Counted from the stretch's first letter, positions 11,897-21,918 are shown. The stretch: DNA of 64,000 bases from Symbiodinium natans (GCA_905221605.1 CAJNDS010000369.1:664501-728500); one strand, 5' to 3'. The notes: generated from the letters alone by a model not told the origin. Translations and numbers: made by a program.

Positions 11897-12002
11897 CTTT
11901 AGACCAAAGGAACCCTAAAGGGTTTGGGTTCATATGCCTCAATAGGGATTATAGTAGTATAGGATAGATGACCCCAGTTTAGGGGCTCCTTTGGCCCCCA
12001 AG
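11897..12002. mobile_element. MITE family G
   Basis: Ends AGACCAAAGGAACCC and CTTTGGCCCCCAAG, with internal GGGATTATAGTAGTATAGGA shared with five other copies. The right end CCCCAAG abuts a candidate exon. Confidence 0.75.
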
Positions 12003-12045
12003 GTGTTCTGGAACCTACATGAAGTCACCGTAGCCGTCACACACA
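12003..12045 (+). CDS. Candidate exon starting at the end of a MITE
   Basis: Begins right after the CCAAG of the family G element. Frame VFWNLHEVTVAVTH, then a consensus donor GTAAGC. Three family G copies (here, 34713, 35347) have an exon-like block starting at the same base. Confidence 0.4.
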
Positions 12046-12218
12046 GTAAGCATTGTGGGGGAAACCCTAAGCCCTAAACCCTAAACCCTAAACGCAAAAC
12101 CCTAAACCCAACTTTCCGCAAGCTCCCTAATGATCAGCCTGCTTCGTTTAGCGTCAAAAAGCTGGACTCTCAAGCCTCAAGCCCTGCATAAGCCCTTAGT
12201 CAACAGTGCTTGTATCAA

Positions 12219-12327
12219 CTACTAATTGCTTAAGAACCTCCCAAAAAATGAAAATGCTTTCTTCCTTATAAGGGTAATATACTGATTATTTGTTTATATT
12301 CTTTGGGGGTTCTTAAGCAAATAGTAG
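12219..12327. mobile_element. MITE family A, intact
   Basis: 109 bp, ends CTACTAATTGCTTAAGAACC / GGTTCTTAAGCAAATAGTAG, with 4-bp target duplication TCAA on both sides (12215-12218, 12328-12331). Confidence 0.88.
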
Positions 12328-12788
12328 TCAAGGGGTTAAGACTTGTAACTCTGTGGTTGTACCCCTAGAGGTGTCCCTCATACTCCTAAAAAGCCCTTGT
12401 ATTGCCTTAGGAAGCTTTAACAGGGTCCCCAAACTGAAGGGCACCACCTTGAGTAAAGTCTTTTGGTTGTAAGTGCTAGGAGCAGCTTAGAGTGCAGTGT
12501 TTAGGGTTTGGGGTTTAGGGTTTAGGGTTTAGGGTTTAGGGGGTGCTAAGGTTTGGAGTTTTAGTAGGGTTTTCCTTGGCAGAGACCGGCGAATAGAAGC
12601 AGCCTGGATGGAAACAATGGGGTTTAGGGTTGGGGTTCCAAACCCTAAACCCTGAAACAACATAAAACCATGACATCGTGAGCAAAGAAACTGTAGACAC
12701 CCTAAACCCCAAATCCTAAACCCCAAACTTCCCAAACCCTAAACTCTGAACCCCAAACCCGAAAACCTCTCCACAAGTCCAGCTTAAA

Positions 12789-12950
12789 CTCCTATTTGCT
12801 TAAGAACCCCGAAAAAAAACATCCCTCCTTATTAAGGGCAATATAGGGATTATCGTTGTTTGTTCTTTTGGGGTTCTTAAGCTCCTTATGAAGGGCGATA
12901 CAGGGATCATTGTATTGTGCTCTCTTGGGGCTCTTAAGCACATAGTAGTA
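12789..12950. mobile_element. MITE family A with internally duplicated right half
   Basis: Left end CTCCTATTTGCTTAAGAACC. The right half (CCTTAT..GGGCAATATAGGGAT..TCTTAAGC) occurs twice in tandem, about 55 bp each. The right end CACATAGTAGTA is duplicated around the adjoining telomeric array. Confidence 0.8.
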
Positions 12951-12952
12951 GA

Positions 12953-13055
12953 TCCTAAACCCTAAACCCTAAACCCTAAACCCTACACCCTACACCCTAA
13001 ACCCTAAACCCTAAACCCTAAACCCTAAACCCTAAACCCTAAACCCTAAACCCTA
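12953..13055 (-). repeat. Telomeric array inserted with 12-bp duplication
   Basis: About 14 CCCTAAA/CCCTACA units. CACATAGTAGTA occurs immediately before (12939-12950) and after (13056-13067), so the array interrupts the end of the family A MITE. Confidence 0.9.
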
Positions 13056-13083
13056 CACATAGTAGTATAGGTGCTGCCAACAG

Positions 13084-13153
13084 CGCCTTCACCAGCGGAC
13101 TGCGAGCCTGCGGGGCGCAGGAACTTGGGGGCTCGGGCCTCTTGAGTTCCAGG
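13084..13153 (+). CDS. Candidate exon between C-array and G-tract
   Basis: CCAACAG acceptor, AFTSGLRACGAQELGGSGLL then SSR, donor GTTTGGGCTTGGGG. Unknown protein. A long minus-strand frame also crosses here (13039-13509) but mostly reads telomeric repeat. Confidence 0.4.
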
Positions 13154-13356
13154 GTTTGGGCTTGGGGTGCAGGGTTTTTAGGGTTTAGGGTTTGGGGTTT
13201 AGGGTTTAGGGTTTGGGGTTTAGGGTTTAGGGTTTGGGGTTTAGGGTTTAGGGTTTTAGGGTTCAGGGTCTGATGAGAGCTTGCCGGAAAAAGGGTTCGG
13301 GGTGTTAAGGGCCTGCCCGGATAAGGAAGAAGAAGGAGGAGAGAGAAGTCAAGCAG

Positions 13357-13550
13357 GGCTACGTGAGCTCGCTTTCTCTCTCGGTCTTCGGGTTTAGGGT
13401 TTTGGCGCTCTCTCCCTCTTTCTCTCACTCTCTCTGTTTCTCTCTCTCTCTCTCTCTTTTGCTTTCTTTCCCTCCGTGCTCGCTCTTGGCAGGAATTTGG
13501 TAGCCTCATTCCCGAATTCCGTACTTGTCTCTTCAGAAGTCCACCCGCTT
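13357..13550 (+). CDS. Two candidate exons with a CT-rich intron
   Basis: GYVSSLSLSVF(G) ends at donor GTTTAGGG (13392). A 101-bp intron with a strong CT-rich tract ends TTGGCAG at 13492. The next block continues in frame NLVASFPNSVLVSSEVHPLE. Confidence 0.4.
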
Positions 13551-13910
13551 GAAACGCTAAACCCTAAAACCCTAACCCCTTTAAACTTTAACTCCTGATC
13601 CCCCACGCCACTGAAACTCTAAACCCTAAAGCCCTGAACCTTAAAGCCCTATAACCTTCAACCCCTAACAACAAAACCTAAGCCTCTAAAAAACCCTAAG
13701 CCATTCACAACTCGAAACAAAAAAGAGAAACCCCTACACCAATGCAAACGCTAAAGCCCCTCAATAAGCAAGCCACAAGTTTTTGAACATTTCAGTTTTA
13801 AAGCCCAACAAACGCTAAACCCCAAACCCCAAACCCCAAAACCCCAAACCCCAAACCCCAAACTCCAAACCCTAAACCCTAAACAAAACCGTACTAAAAG
13901 CCCCTAGTAG

Positions 13911-13968
13911 GAGACGGATGCCGCCGCACAACGCCGGACGGCCCGTGGCGCGTCTGTAGGCACTGGAG
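13911..13968 (+). CDS. Candidate exon, basic low-complexity
   Basis: CTAGTAG acceptor after a CCCTAAA tract, frame ETDAAAQRRTARGASVGTG, donor GTCAGG. Confidence 0.3.
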
Positions 13969-13975
13969 GTCAGGG

Positions 13976-14640
13976 CCTCAGCCTCCGAGGCTTTAGGCTT
14001 TGGGGCTTTAGGGCTTTAGGGTTTATAGGTTTATAGGTTTTAGGTTTAGGGTTTGGGGTTTGGGGTTTAGGGTTTGGGGTTTGGGGTTTAGGGTTTAGGG
14101 TTTGGGGTTTAGGGTTTGGGGTTTGGGGTTTAGGGTTTAGGGTTTATGGTTTAGGGTCACAGGGCTTTAGAGTTTAGGGTTTGGGGTTTCGGGTTCAGGG
14201 TTGGGTTGAGGGCTTAGGGTTTGGGGTCTAGGGTTTGGGGTTTGGGGTTTGGGGTTTAGGGTTCTGGGGTTTCGGGTTTAGGGTTTGGGGTGTAGGGTTT
14301 AGGGTCACAGGGCCTTAGGGTTTAGGGTCCTTGGGCTTAGACTTTAGGGGTCAGGGTTTCGGGTTTGGGGTCACAGGGCTATAGGCTTGAGTGTTTAAGG
14401 TTTAGGGTCAGCGGGTTTAGGGTCATAGGGTTTTAGGGTTTATAAGGGCTCAGAGGATTTTCAGGAGTTCAGGGGTTTAGGAGGTCAGGCGTTTAGGGTA
14501 TATGGGGTTTGAGGGTTAAGGAGTGGTAGGGTTACGGGACTTAAAGGGTTTTGAGGGTTTAGGGGCTTATGGCTTTAGGGTATATGGGGTTTGGGGGTTA
14601 AGGAGTGGTAGGGTTACAGGTAGGACAGGTCATGGCCTTC
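13976..14640 (+). repeat. Degenerate TTTAGGG/TTTGGGG field
   Basis: Mixed TTTAGGG, TTTGGGG, GGCTTTAGGG and GGGTCACAGGG units. A near repeat GTATATGGGGTTTG..GAGTGGTAGGGTTAC occurs at 14498 and 14579. No gene seen. Confidence 0.9.
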
Positions 14641-15073
14641 ACTACTTAGGGTTTAGGGTTTAGGGTTTAGGGTTTAGGGTTTAGGGACGCATCGCAAGCT
14701 TCAGGTCCTGGAGGCTTCGTCTGCAGCCTGTCCCGCAAACTCTACTTCGCCCCGACACCTCGAAGCCCCAAGCCCTGAACTCCAAAAACCCTAAATCCTC
14801 AACCTGAAACCCTAAAATCTGAAACCCTAGACCCTACAACCCTAAAGCCCTGAACCCTAAACCCTAAACCCCAGCCCTAAACCCTAGAGCCCTAAACCCT
14901 GAACCCTTCGAAGAAACGAGGTGGCAAAGGGCTGCAAAACCCCATAGATGCCCGCCACAGGCCTTCGGGGCTTAAACCCTAAACCCTAAACCCTAAACCC
15001 TAAACCCTAAACCCTAAACCCTAAATCCTTTCCGGGCACCCCAACACCCTGAGTTGAGAAGTCCTGCGACAAG

Positions 15074-15122
15074 GACGGCCCCAGCGCGTGGCCGTGGGGC
15101 CGGAGCGGTTCTTCTACGACAA
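15074..15122 (+). CDS. p25-alpha-like motif exon, part 1
   Basis: Frame GRPQRVAVGPERFFYDK, ending at donor GTCGCT. Spliced to 15906 the frame continues without a break to give ERFFYDK-STYTGTHTNGGP, a motif recalling the C-terminal part of p25-alpha/TPPP proteins. The acceptor at CAAG (15073) is less certain. Confidence 0.6.
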
Positions 15123-15905
15123 GTCGCTGGGACTTAGGGTGTGGAGTTTAGGGTTTAGGGTTTAGGGTTTAGGGTTTGGGGTTTGGGGTTTGGGGTTTAG
15201 GGTTTAGGGGGGTTTGAGGTTTGGGGTTAGGGTTTGGGTTGATTTCGGGATTTGGGTTTAGAGGACCCAGTTCCTGGAGGCAACAATGGTTTTAGGGTTG
15301 TAGGGTTGAGGGTTTAGGGTGGGCAAGACAGAGCTGGGCATTCGGGAAACTTAGGGTTTAGGATTTAGGTTTAGGGCTTAGGGTTTAGGGTTTAGGGTTT
15401 AGGGTTTAGGGTTTAGGGTTTAGGGTTTAGGGTTTAGGGTCAGCAAGTCCAGCTTAAAAAAAAGGGGTTTGCAGGCAAAATGGGTCTCGGGTTGGGGGGA
15501 AAGGAGTTGAGTAGCGGCCTTTGGGGGTAAAAGCTCTCGACAAGCAGCTTTCAACCCCTATCCCCCATAAACCCCACATACAGTGTACATCTCTGAAATG
15601 AGCCCCCAAGACAGGAAGAACCCTGTTAAAAGCGGTCGGGATTCCAGAGAACAGGATCGCTATAGGGGTATAGGGTTTAGGGTTTAGGGTTTTAGGTCTT
15701 TAAGCCAGGGCAGCACAGTCGGTGGCACACCTCGAGCTGAAATTAGGCCTAAACCCTAAACATCCCTAAACCCTAGACCCGAAACTGGGTTCTCGCAAGT
15801 CTTCGACAGACGCTTCACCGTGAACCCTGACGGTGCTCGAGGGCTTTTTCAGTCGAACTAGTCGTGAGTCCCTTAAACCCTAAACCCTAAAACCATTCTT
15901 CCAAG
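15123..15905 (+). other. Intron carrying telomeric tracts, GT-AG
   Basis: 783 bp. It begins GTCGCTGGGACTTAGGG, holds TTTAGGG tracts (15140-15205, 15351-15440, 15668-15692), then CCTAAAC tracts (15749-15780, 15873-15892), and ends TTCTTCCAAG. G-strand repeat at the 5' side, C-strand at the 3' side. Confidence 0.55.
15351..15440 (+). repeat. Telomeric tract (TTTAGGG)n
   Basis: About 12 units with early variants. Confidence 0.97.
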
Positions 15906-15965
15906 GAGCACCTACACCGGGACTCACACCAATGGCGGTCCCGAGCATGTGGCCAAAGGCCACGG
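15906..15965 (+). CDS. p25-alpha-like motif exon, part 2
   Basis: Frame (K)STYTGTHTNGGPEHVAKGHG. A second copy of the motif (27842-27886 plus 28630) differs at synonymous positions of the Gly, Thr and other codons. No GT donor follows directly, and a family A MITE begins at 15973. Confidence 0.6.
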
Positions 15966-15972
15966 AGCTATA

Positions 15973-16078
15973 CTTCTATTTGCTTAAGAACCCCAAAAGA
16001 ATAAGCAAATAATTATCCCCATATTACCCTAAATTTGGAAGAGTATTTCATATTTTTGGGTTCTTAAGCAATTAGTAG
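15973..16078. mobile_element. MITE family A
   Basis: Ends CTTCTATTTGCTTAAGAACC / GGTTCTTAAGCAATTAGTAG. Flanking TATA/TCTA is an imperfect 4-bp duplication. Confidence 0.8.
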
Positions 16079-16084
16079 TCTAGG

Positions 16085-16177
16085 GGTAGTTCTCTAAATT
16101 GGGGTCCCTTTTGGGGTATAGTACGGCACCCTTAGAATGAAGGACCGCGAACAGGGACCACATTTTAGGAAGCTACC
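16085..16177. mobile_element. MITE family Q
   Basis: About 24-bp imperfect inverted ends GGTAGTTCTCTAAATTGGGG / ACATTTTAGGAAGCTACC. A second copy is at 25600-25692. Confidence 0.65.
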
Positions 16178-16719
16178 GATAGGAGCAATTATTCACAGAA
16201 ATTGCTATCTATCTCATGCTTGCTTGTGACATGTGCGCGTGTTACATACCACGTCGCAGAATCGAAAGCACGTATCATGTCCAGGCTGTTTGTGACAGAC
16301 CTGCTTGTTGCTCTCAAGGTCAGCCGCTGTCCTGCATGTTGGCATTCTAGGTGTGTGTAAGAAGATGGGCACGGAGCTCTGTGTCAGACCGCGGGCACCG
16401 GCCGCGATGGGTTTTGGCTGTGAAAGGGTGCCTTTCGAAGTGGTGCTAGGTCGCGTAGAGCGAAAAATATTGGATCTGCATGGTTCGGGGTTCCCCATGG
16501 CCTGTGCAGAAAAACGAACGGAGACGACTAGGTGAATATTTTAGAGGTTCAATGTGGGTATTTGCTCAAACTAGGGGTACCCTTAATATGCTATAATCCT
16601 TATTCTAGGAACCCTAAACCATAAACCCGAAACCCCAAGACGGGTACCCTTATTTTCGGAAACCCCCATGTCCGAAGGAGCTGTCGGCTCAAAGATTTGT
16701 CTGTTTAGCTCTTAGCAAG

Positions 16720-16802
16720 GTGACCTCAGAGCCGGGGGAAAAAGTCCCCGGCCAGTTCCGCCGTCTCCTGTGTCACCGGATCCCCGTGCAGAAAAGGGCC
16801 CG
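16720..16802 (+). CDS. Candidate exon, unknown protein
   Basis: TAGCAAG acceptor, frame VTSEPGEKVPGQFRRLLCHR then IPVQKRAR, donor GTGAGATTAGGG. A second frame is also open. Confidence 0.4.
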
Positions 16803-16903
16803 GTGAGATTAGGGTTTGCTAGTATAGGGTTTAGGGCACCCCCCTGCTTCAGAACTCCCTAGACATCCGCACTTCTGCTGCTTGTGCGTTGGCTGCCTTT
16901 CAG

Positions 16904-17059
16904 ACACCGGGTTCCAGTTACCTAAAGCCCAGTGGTACGATCCCTATGGCCATGGCAAGCGTGTTTCGACGGGTCGACGCGGAAGGGGGTTCGGAATGCG
17001 TGGAGCGCCTTTCAGTGGCTGAGTCCCAAAGCACAGCCGCCTGGCAATTAAGGGCAAGG
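16904..17059 (+). CDS. Candidate 52-codon exon ending at GTTTAGGG
   Basis: Pyrimidine-rich acceptor TTGGCTGCCTTTCAG, 156 bp in one frame (TPGSSYLKPSGTIPMAMASV, then FRRVDAEGGSECVERLSVAE and SQSTAAWQLRAR), donor exactly GTTTAGGG. No family recognised. Its length and both splice signals make it one of the better single exons. Confidence 0.5.
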
Positions 17060-17145
17060 GTTTAGGGTTTAGGGTTTAGGGTTTAGGGTTTAGGGTTTAG
17101 GGTTTAGGGTTTAGGGTTTAGGGTTTAGGGTTTAGGGTTTAGGGA
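17060..17145 (+). repeat. Telomeric tract (TTTAGGG)n at an intron 5' end
   Basis: Twelve units directly after the candidate exon. Confidence 0.97.
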
Positions 17146-17245
17146 AGGTTAAGGGTTTTGTTTAAACGTGTATTCATTTCTGGGCGTCTTTCGGCATGTT
17201 TGCTGCAACCGAGATAACCTCACCACAAGGGCTTTAGGGTTTAGG

Positions 17246-17339
17246 TGGGCATGCTCCCCTTACTCTAACAGTCCTTAATAGGGATTATGGTACGCCTAAT
17301 TATAGTCCCTATTGAGGAAGTATAAGGGGAACATCTCAA
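17246..17339. mobile_element. MITE family B nested in telomeric repeat
   Basis: TGGGCATGCTCCCCTTA..ACAGTCCTTAAT ending GGGAACATCTCAA. GGTTTAGG lies on both sides (17238-17245, 17340-17347), as in the copy at 3866. Confidence 0.75.
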
Positions 17340-17575
17340 GGTTTAGGGTTTAGGGTCAGTTGCAAAAGGCGTGTCGTGGAGCCTTGTGCATGCTGTGGTT
17401 GCAAGACATGCCGCATACCTCTTCTCTCGTGCAATATCTACGTAGCAGATCCAGTGAATCTGAGAAGGCTGAGGTTCACTGGAGTTCAACATTCCTTGAG
17501 ATCCAACAAAGATTCCACCCAGAAGTTGCTTCAGTCCCTTCCACTGATTCTGGGAGCCCCAAGGGCCTAACCCTA

Positions 17576-17660
17576 GGGTTTAGGGTTTAGGGTTTAGGGT
17601 TTAGGGTTTAGGGTTTAGGGTTTAGGGTTTAGGGTTTAGGGTTTAGGGTTTAGGGTTTAG
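17576..17660 (+). repeat. Telomeric tract (TTTAGGG)n
   Basis: Twelve units. The right edge turns over into CCCTAAACTC, a short inverted junction. Confidence 0.97.
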
Positions 17661-17785
17661 ACCCTAAACTCTACTAGGCAGCTATTGAGGAGCTATTGAG
17701 GAGTTAGGGCCCCCCCCATATCATTTCCCTACGCCGAAGCCCCGAGCCCTTTGCGTGGATTTGGGCGCAGCTGCGAGCCCCGTAG

Positions 17786-17932
17786 CTACTAATTGCTTAA
17801 GAATCCCCCCCCCCCCCCCCCCAAAAAAAAATAGAAGTCCTAAACAAGTATCTATACATATATATATATAGATTCTTCCTTATAAGGGAGATACGATTAG
17901 GGAGTATTATTGTGTTTTGTTGGGGTTCTTCA
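17786..17932. mobile_element. MITE family A with expanded C/A tract
   Basis: Left end CTACTAATTGCTTAAGAA, then a C17-A9 homopolymer pair where other copies have about five C and four A. Right end degenerate (GGGGTTCTTCAG). Confidence 0.65.
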
Positions 17933-18401
17933 GTAAACAAGAAAAAGAAGTGGATAGTTTTTTGCCGAGGCGGAAGTGTTCACAGGAATTTCGCAGCAGT
18001 GGTCGGAGGACTCTCCGCCGTATGCTGGCGTGGAGTGCACTTTGAAGTCCGCCCTCGCCGTGCCCAAGCGGCAAGAAGTGAACCCCCGAAATTGGGGCAC
18101 TCTTTTTGGGCGACCTCTTGAGGGATTCCATGTTCTACTTGGGGTATAAAAAGGTGTAATTACCCTCTACTTATGTTGTGAAACAGCCCAGCAGTTGGCG
18201 TTTCGATGCCGTAGAATTTGATTTGAGGATGGGACGGATGCAACACGACTGGGAGTTTGGCTTTGCATGGATTGAATGAGGGTTTAGGGAGCTGGGTGAT
18301 GTTTCTGAGTGTAGGGCTCTCGGATAGACGGTGTCATAACCGAGCACGGTTAGCTCCAGGGCACCCTGCCATGTATCCCATACCCTCTAAGCGGTAAGCC
18401 T

Positions 18402-18428
18402 TCCCCCCCCCCCCCCCCCCCCCCCCCC
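18402..18428. repeat. Poly-C tract
   Basis: About 27 C. Confidence 0.95.
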
Positions 18429-18610
18429 TCCTCTAAATCCTAAACCCTAAACAACCCTGAACTCCAGACCCTAAAACCTAAACCGTAAACCCTTGTCCGC
18501 TTCTAGCCTGCCGCCCGGCCCAAGGATAGCCTAAAGCCTTGACCCACCTCTAGCTGGGCTGATGAAAGATCCGGGGCTTCTCCAAGTAGGAAGAGACCTT
18601 TCAAACCCCA

Positions 18611-18691
18611 ACCCTAAACCCTAAACCCTAAACCCTAAACCCTAAACCCTAAACCCTAAACCCTAAACCCTAAACCCTAAACCCTAAACCC
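18611..18691 (-). repeat. Telomeric tract (CCCTAAA)n
   Basis: About 12 units upstream of a coding-like block. Confidence 0.97.
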
Positions 18692-18703
18692 GAACTGGCG
18701 AAG

Positions 18704-18812
18704 CCGAGGAGTTTGGTGCCCCTTACGTAGTCTTTCAAGGGGACGAAGACCAAGCCAGCAGCTGTGGTTCCTTTTGGAACCCTTTCGTGGATGAGGACCG
18801 CGGGGCTTTTTG
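18704..18812 (+). CDS. Candidate exon, acidic/aromatic protein
   Basis: After GGCGAAG: EEFGAPYVVFQGDEDQASSC then GSFWNPFVDEDRGAF, donor GTGGTT. The same frame stays open past the donor for about 20 more codons (to TAA at 18874). No family recognised. Confidence 0.4.
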
Positions 18813-18871
18813 GTGGTTCTTTTTAGGGAATGCGGGGATGAACCTATATGTTCCCTTGACATTGAAGGGTA

Positions 18872-18972
18872 TATAAATATAAATATATATAGATAAATAA
18901 ATACAATATATATATATATACATATATATATATATCTACTTATCTATCTATCTAATTATCTATCTATCTACT
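18872..18972. repeat. AT/GATA microsatellite
   Basis: (TA)n followed by CTAT/TATC tetranucleotide runs. Confidence 0.9.
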
Positions 18973-19058
18973 GGCTGTGGGTAAACCCTAAACCCTAAAC
19001 CCTAAAGCAAAAAAACCCTAAACCCTAAACCCTAAACCCTAAACCCTAAACCCGAAGG

Positions 19059-19144
19059 GAATGAGGGAATGAGGGCCATATGTATACCCTTAATTAAATG
19101 CATTATATAGAGGGCCCTCACTCCCCCATTCCCTACTAAGAACC
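19059..19144. mobile_element. MITE family K, left end replaced by telomeric repeat
   Basis: GGGAATGAGGGAATGAGGG..CCCCCATTCCCTACTAAGAACC. The intact copy at 47630-47747 starts CTCTTAGTAGGG; here that end is replaced by ..AAACCCGAA from the array 18984-19053. Confidence 0.75.
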
Positions 19145-19342
19145 TCGTTTAGGATGCCGAGCCAAATGCTGAGCCGAGCGGACTTAACAAGCACTATGAA
19201 AGAGTCTTTGACACATCAAATGGTTTCGGCCTTCCTCATCATCTCCCTAAACCCTAAACCCGAAACCCTGAAGCCTAAACCCTCAATCCTGATTACGTGC
19301 TCAGGTCCTCCCCCACCTTCCCGACCTGACCCTTCACACCAG

Positions 19343-19405
19343 GACAGCGAGTTGGCTTCGGTTTGCGCGTTTGATGATGAACCCGAAGCCGTGCCAGGGC
19401 TTCAG
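19343..19405 (+). CDS. Candidate exon, unknown protein
   Basis: CACACCAG acceptor, 21 codons DSELASVCAFDDEPEAVPGL(Q), possible GC donor; CCCTAAAC follows. Open frame extends on both sides. Confidence 0.35.
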
Positions 19406-19961
19406 GCATCCGCTTTTTTGCGAGACACCTTGAACCCTAAACCCAAGAAGCTCTCAGTTTGAAATCATTAGACGGGTGGGCGGGGGGGTGGGGGAGGGGG
19501 CGGAGGGCATCAAGATCCGCATCTTTTATGGGCCTCCCTTAAAATGTGCTGAGAGCCTGTGAGGGTTAATGGCTGCAAGAGGAGTGCCCCTAAACCCTAA
19601 GCCCTAAGCCCCAAACCCTAAACCCAAACATGAAGCCTTTTATGGGCGCAGGGTTTGAGTTTTCGAGTCAGGCTTTGGGGCAAGTTTAGAGTTTAGGGGG
19701 TTTAGGGTTCAGGGCGTAAAACTTGACAGCTAACTGAGCTCCTTCAGCCGCCTCTCTGAGTGTGTGTGTGTGTGTGTTCTCTGCGTGGCCAGGCTTCGAG
19801 TTAGAGGTTTCGGGAGTGGCTCTGCGCGTCTACCGTAGAGCTCCATCGTGGCCTGCAGGATGACAGAACGGCGAGCTGAGGAGGGAGACAGCGCCCCACG
19901 TAACCTCCCCCCCCCCTTCCACCCCTCTACTGCCCTATAACTCGATATCCTAAACCCTGAA

Positions 19962-20066
19962 CCCTAAACCCTAAACCCTGAACCCTAAACCCTGAACCCC
20001 AAACCCCAAACCCCAAACCCTAAACCCTAAACCCTAAACCCTAAACCCTAAACCCTAAACCCTAAA
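19962..20066 (-). repeat. Telomeric tract (CCCTAAA with CCCTGAA, CCCCAAA)
   Basis: About 15 units, mixed at the left and clean at the right. Confidence 0.95.
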
Positions 20067-20188
20067 TGGCCTCTCAAGTCGACCGCTGGACAGGAAGCTG
20101 AACGACGAACTCCGCCCACCTCAGCCGTGTGGGACCAGGGACGAATCACCAGCCCTCCTCTGCCGTGCCCCTGCGCCTGGGCTTTAAA

Positions 20189-20262
20189 CTTCTTGGGTTC
20201 CCTTTTTTAGTAGGAGTAAAAAAAGTTTAACCTTTTTTCCCCTTGGTTATTGGAGAAGTAAG
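20189..20262. mobile_element. MITE family C, left-truncated
   Basis: Shares TAGGAGTAAAAAAAGTTTAA and ends TTGGAGAAGTAAGA like the copy at 9528-9628. Confidence 0.7.
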
Positions 20263-20341
20263 AAAAGCTCCCCGAAACCAGAGACCAGAGAGGGGGGGTT
20301 CAGGCTTCAGGCTTCCGGGGCAACTTCTGGCAACGCTTAAC

Positions 20342-20457
20342 CCTAAACCCTAAACCCTAAACCCTAAACCCTAAACCCTAAACCCTAAAGCCTGAACCCC
20401 AAACCCTAAACCCTAAACCCTAAACCCTAAACCCTAAACCCTAAACCCTAAACCCTG
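20342..20457 (-). repeat. Telomeric tract (CCCTAAA)n
   Basis: Sixteen or so units with a central CCCTAAAGCCTGAACCCC variant. Confidence 0.97.
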
Positions 20458-20471
20458 AAGGGTTCTCTCAG

Positions 20472-20634
20472 TTTCGGGTGGGCCCGGAGATCGCGAGCCG
20501 CTTCGAAGGGCTGCATCTAACATGATAATTCCTTCTGGTTGCATTGATACCACGGTCTTCTTCCTCATAAGGCCATCACAAGAATCCCCAGGCGCACGCC
20601 GAATGTTGTGACGGGCTTCCGCCTCGGCGCGAGG
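20472..20634 (+). CDS. Two candidate exons joined over an 82-bp GC-AG intron
   Basis: Exon 20472-20509 reads FRVGPEIASRFE(G); GC donor at 20510, acceptor CCCCAG at 20591; exon 20592 onward reads RTPNVVTGFRLGARA. The frame is kept across the join. Unknown protein. Confidence 0.4.
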
Positions 20635-20706
20635 GCCGTCCTAAACCCTAAACCCTAAACCCTAAACCCGAAATACACAAGGAAGGTAGGAAAGCACAGA
20701 ATGCAG

Positions 20707-20807
20707 AGTTGAAGTGCCAATGGAAATCGATGGCACCCCAACCGGACTACTGTAAAGCGTGTCCAGTCCCAGCAAGCGCACGGCATCAAGGGTGCGGACC
20801 GCCCTGG
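20707..20807 (+). CDS. Candidate cysteine-containing exon
   Basis: ATGCAG acceptor, LKCQWKSMAPQPDYCKACPV then PASARHQGCGPPW, donor GTACCC. A TTTAGGG tract begins at 20834. Confidence 0.4.
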
Positions 20808-20879
20808 GTACCCGTTTTCCTCTTTCCGTTAACAGGGTTTAGGGTTTAGGGTTTAGGGTTTAGGGTTTAGGGTTTAGGG

Positions 20880-20975
20880 TAACTAGGACCCGGAGTTGGC
20901 CCTTCATTTTTTTGAGGGCCCTTAAATCCAAAAAGGGTACCCGTGTTATTCCTGGGATACTCATGGGTCTAGTTA
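20880..20975. mobile_element. MITE family F
   Basis: Ends TAACTAGGACCCGGAGT / ACTCATGGGTCTAGTTA, about 95 bp; abuts a TTTAGGG tract on the left. Confidence 0.75.
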
Positions 20976-21208
20976 AGGCTGGGCAGATCCCTCAAACCAA
21001 GCCTCCTAGGTTTAGGCTTATAAGGTTTAGGGTTTAGGGTTTAGGGTTTAGGGCTGATATTCCGGGCAGCCTCCGCTTAATGCCTCAGAAGGGCAGCGAA
21101 CAAAAAAGACTGCTGCAGAAGCCGTGGAGCTCCGGCAGACACAAGTCCTAAACCCTAAACCCTAAACCCTAAACCCCAAACTATCAACTCTAAGCCCATC
21201 TCACCCAG

Positions 21209-21338
21209 GTGCAGGTGCGGTCCGTGCGACATGGCCCTCATCCACGTCCAGTTCTGGCTGGATGGGAGCTTTGGACGAGTTTGTGGGGGGGGCAGTTTTC
21301 TGAGTTGCGCAGGGGAGAGACGCGCCCAGAATCATTAC
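21209..21338 (+). CDS. Candidate exon, cysteine-rich start
   Basis: CTCACCCAG acceptor, CRCGPCDMALIHVQFWLDGS then FGRVCGGGSFLSCAGERRAQ. The end is unknown; a C9-A19 tract follows at 21350-21377. Confidence 0.4.
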
Positions 21339-21349
21339 GAACAGGACCC

Positions 21350-21377
21350 CCCCCCCCCAAAAAAAAAAAAAAAAAAA
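21350..21377. repeat. C9-A19 homopolymer pair
   Basis: C run directly followed by A run. Confidence 0.95.
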
Positions 21378-21412
21378 GTAGAGAAAGAAGGACCTGAGAC
21401 TCTGTCCTTCAG

Positions 21413-21480
21413 GAACCCTCCCGCCGCCGCCCACAATGCCACCAGTGCTACCCATGAACGGCTGGTCTCACCAGGCCAAG
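21413..21480 (+). CDS. Candidate exon with consensus splice sites
   Basis: CTGTCCTTCAG acceptor, NPPAAAHNATSATHERLVSP(GQ), donor AAG|GTAATC. Confidence 0.4.
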
Positions 21481-21705
21481 GTAATCCCCTTTAATCGCCA
21501 GCCCAGCCAGCCACAGTGGACTGGGCATGGCTACAGCTACATTCAACCCGTGCATCTTTGATTGCACGAGGCTCTGCAGAGATTTCATCTGCCTCGCGAG
21601 TGCTCTCTAACGGTCTCGCGATACAAGTTCCGTTGACCCTGAACCCTAAGCCCTAAGCCCTAAACCCTAAACCGTGTAGGAGTCTTTTCTCTGCTCCGAC
21701 ACAAG

Positions 21706-21805
21706 TTCACGCCGCACTTTGGGGCACTACACAGCCGCAGAACAGCTTTGAATTGCAAAGGATTGAAGGCAGACTTGCCCAAGCTGTATATCGCACTACC
21801 TAGGA
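21706..21805 (+). CDS. Candidate exon, unknown protein
   Basis: CACAAG acceptor then FTPHFGALHSRRTALNCKGL and KADLPKLYIALPRT. The acceptor-side CGACACAAGTTC (21698-21709) matches CGATACAAGTTC (21619-21630) at 11 of 12 positions across a telomeric insert. Confidence 0.4.
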
Positions 21806-21809
21806 CATC

Positions 21810-21918
21810 CTAGGACCGGGAGTAGGCCCCTTTTTCCTTCATTTAGGGTTGGGGTCTTAGAATCCCCTTAAAACCAAAAAGGGCACCCTTTGTATTCCTA
21901 GGCTACTCCCGGGTCTAG
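21810..21918. mobile_element. MITE family F
   Basis: Ends CTAGGACCGGGAGTAG / CTACTCCCGGGTCTAG. Confidence 0.8.

Noticed and set aside
13039-13509. 156-codon minus-strand ORF
   Set aside because: Mostly CT repeat and telomeric unit translated as ERERE and LNPKPQT; the + strand has better splice signals here.
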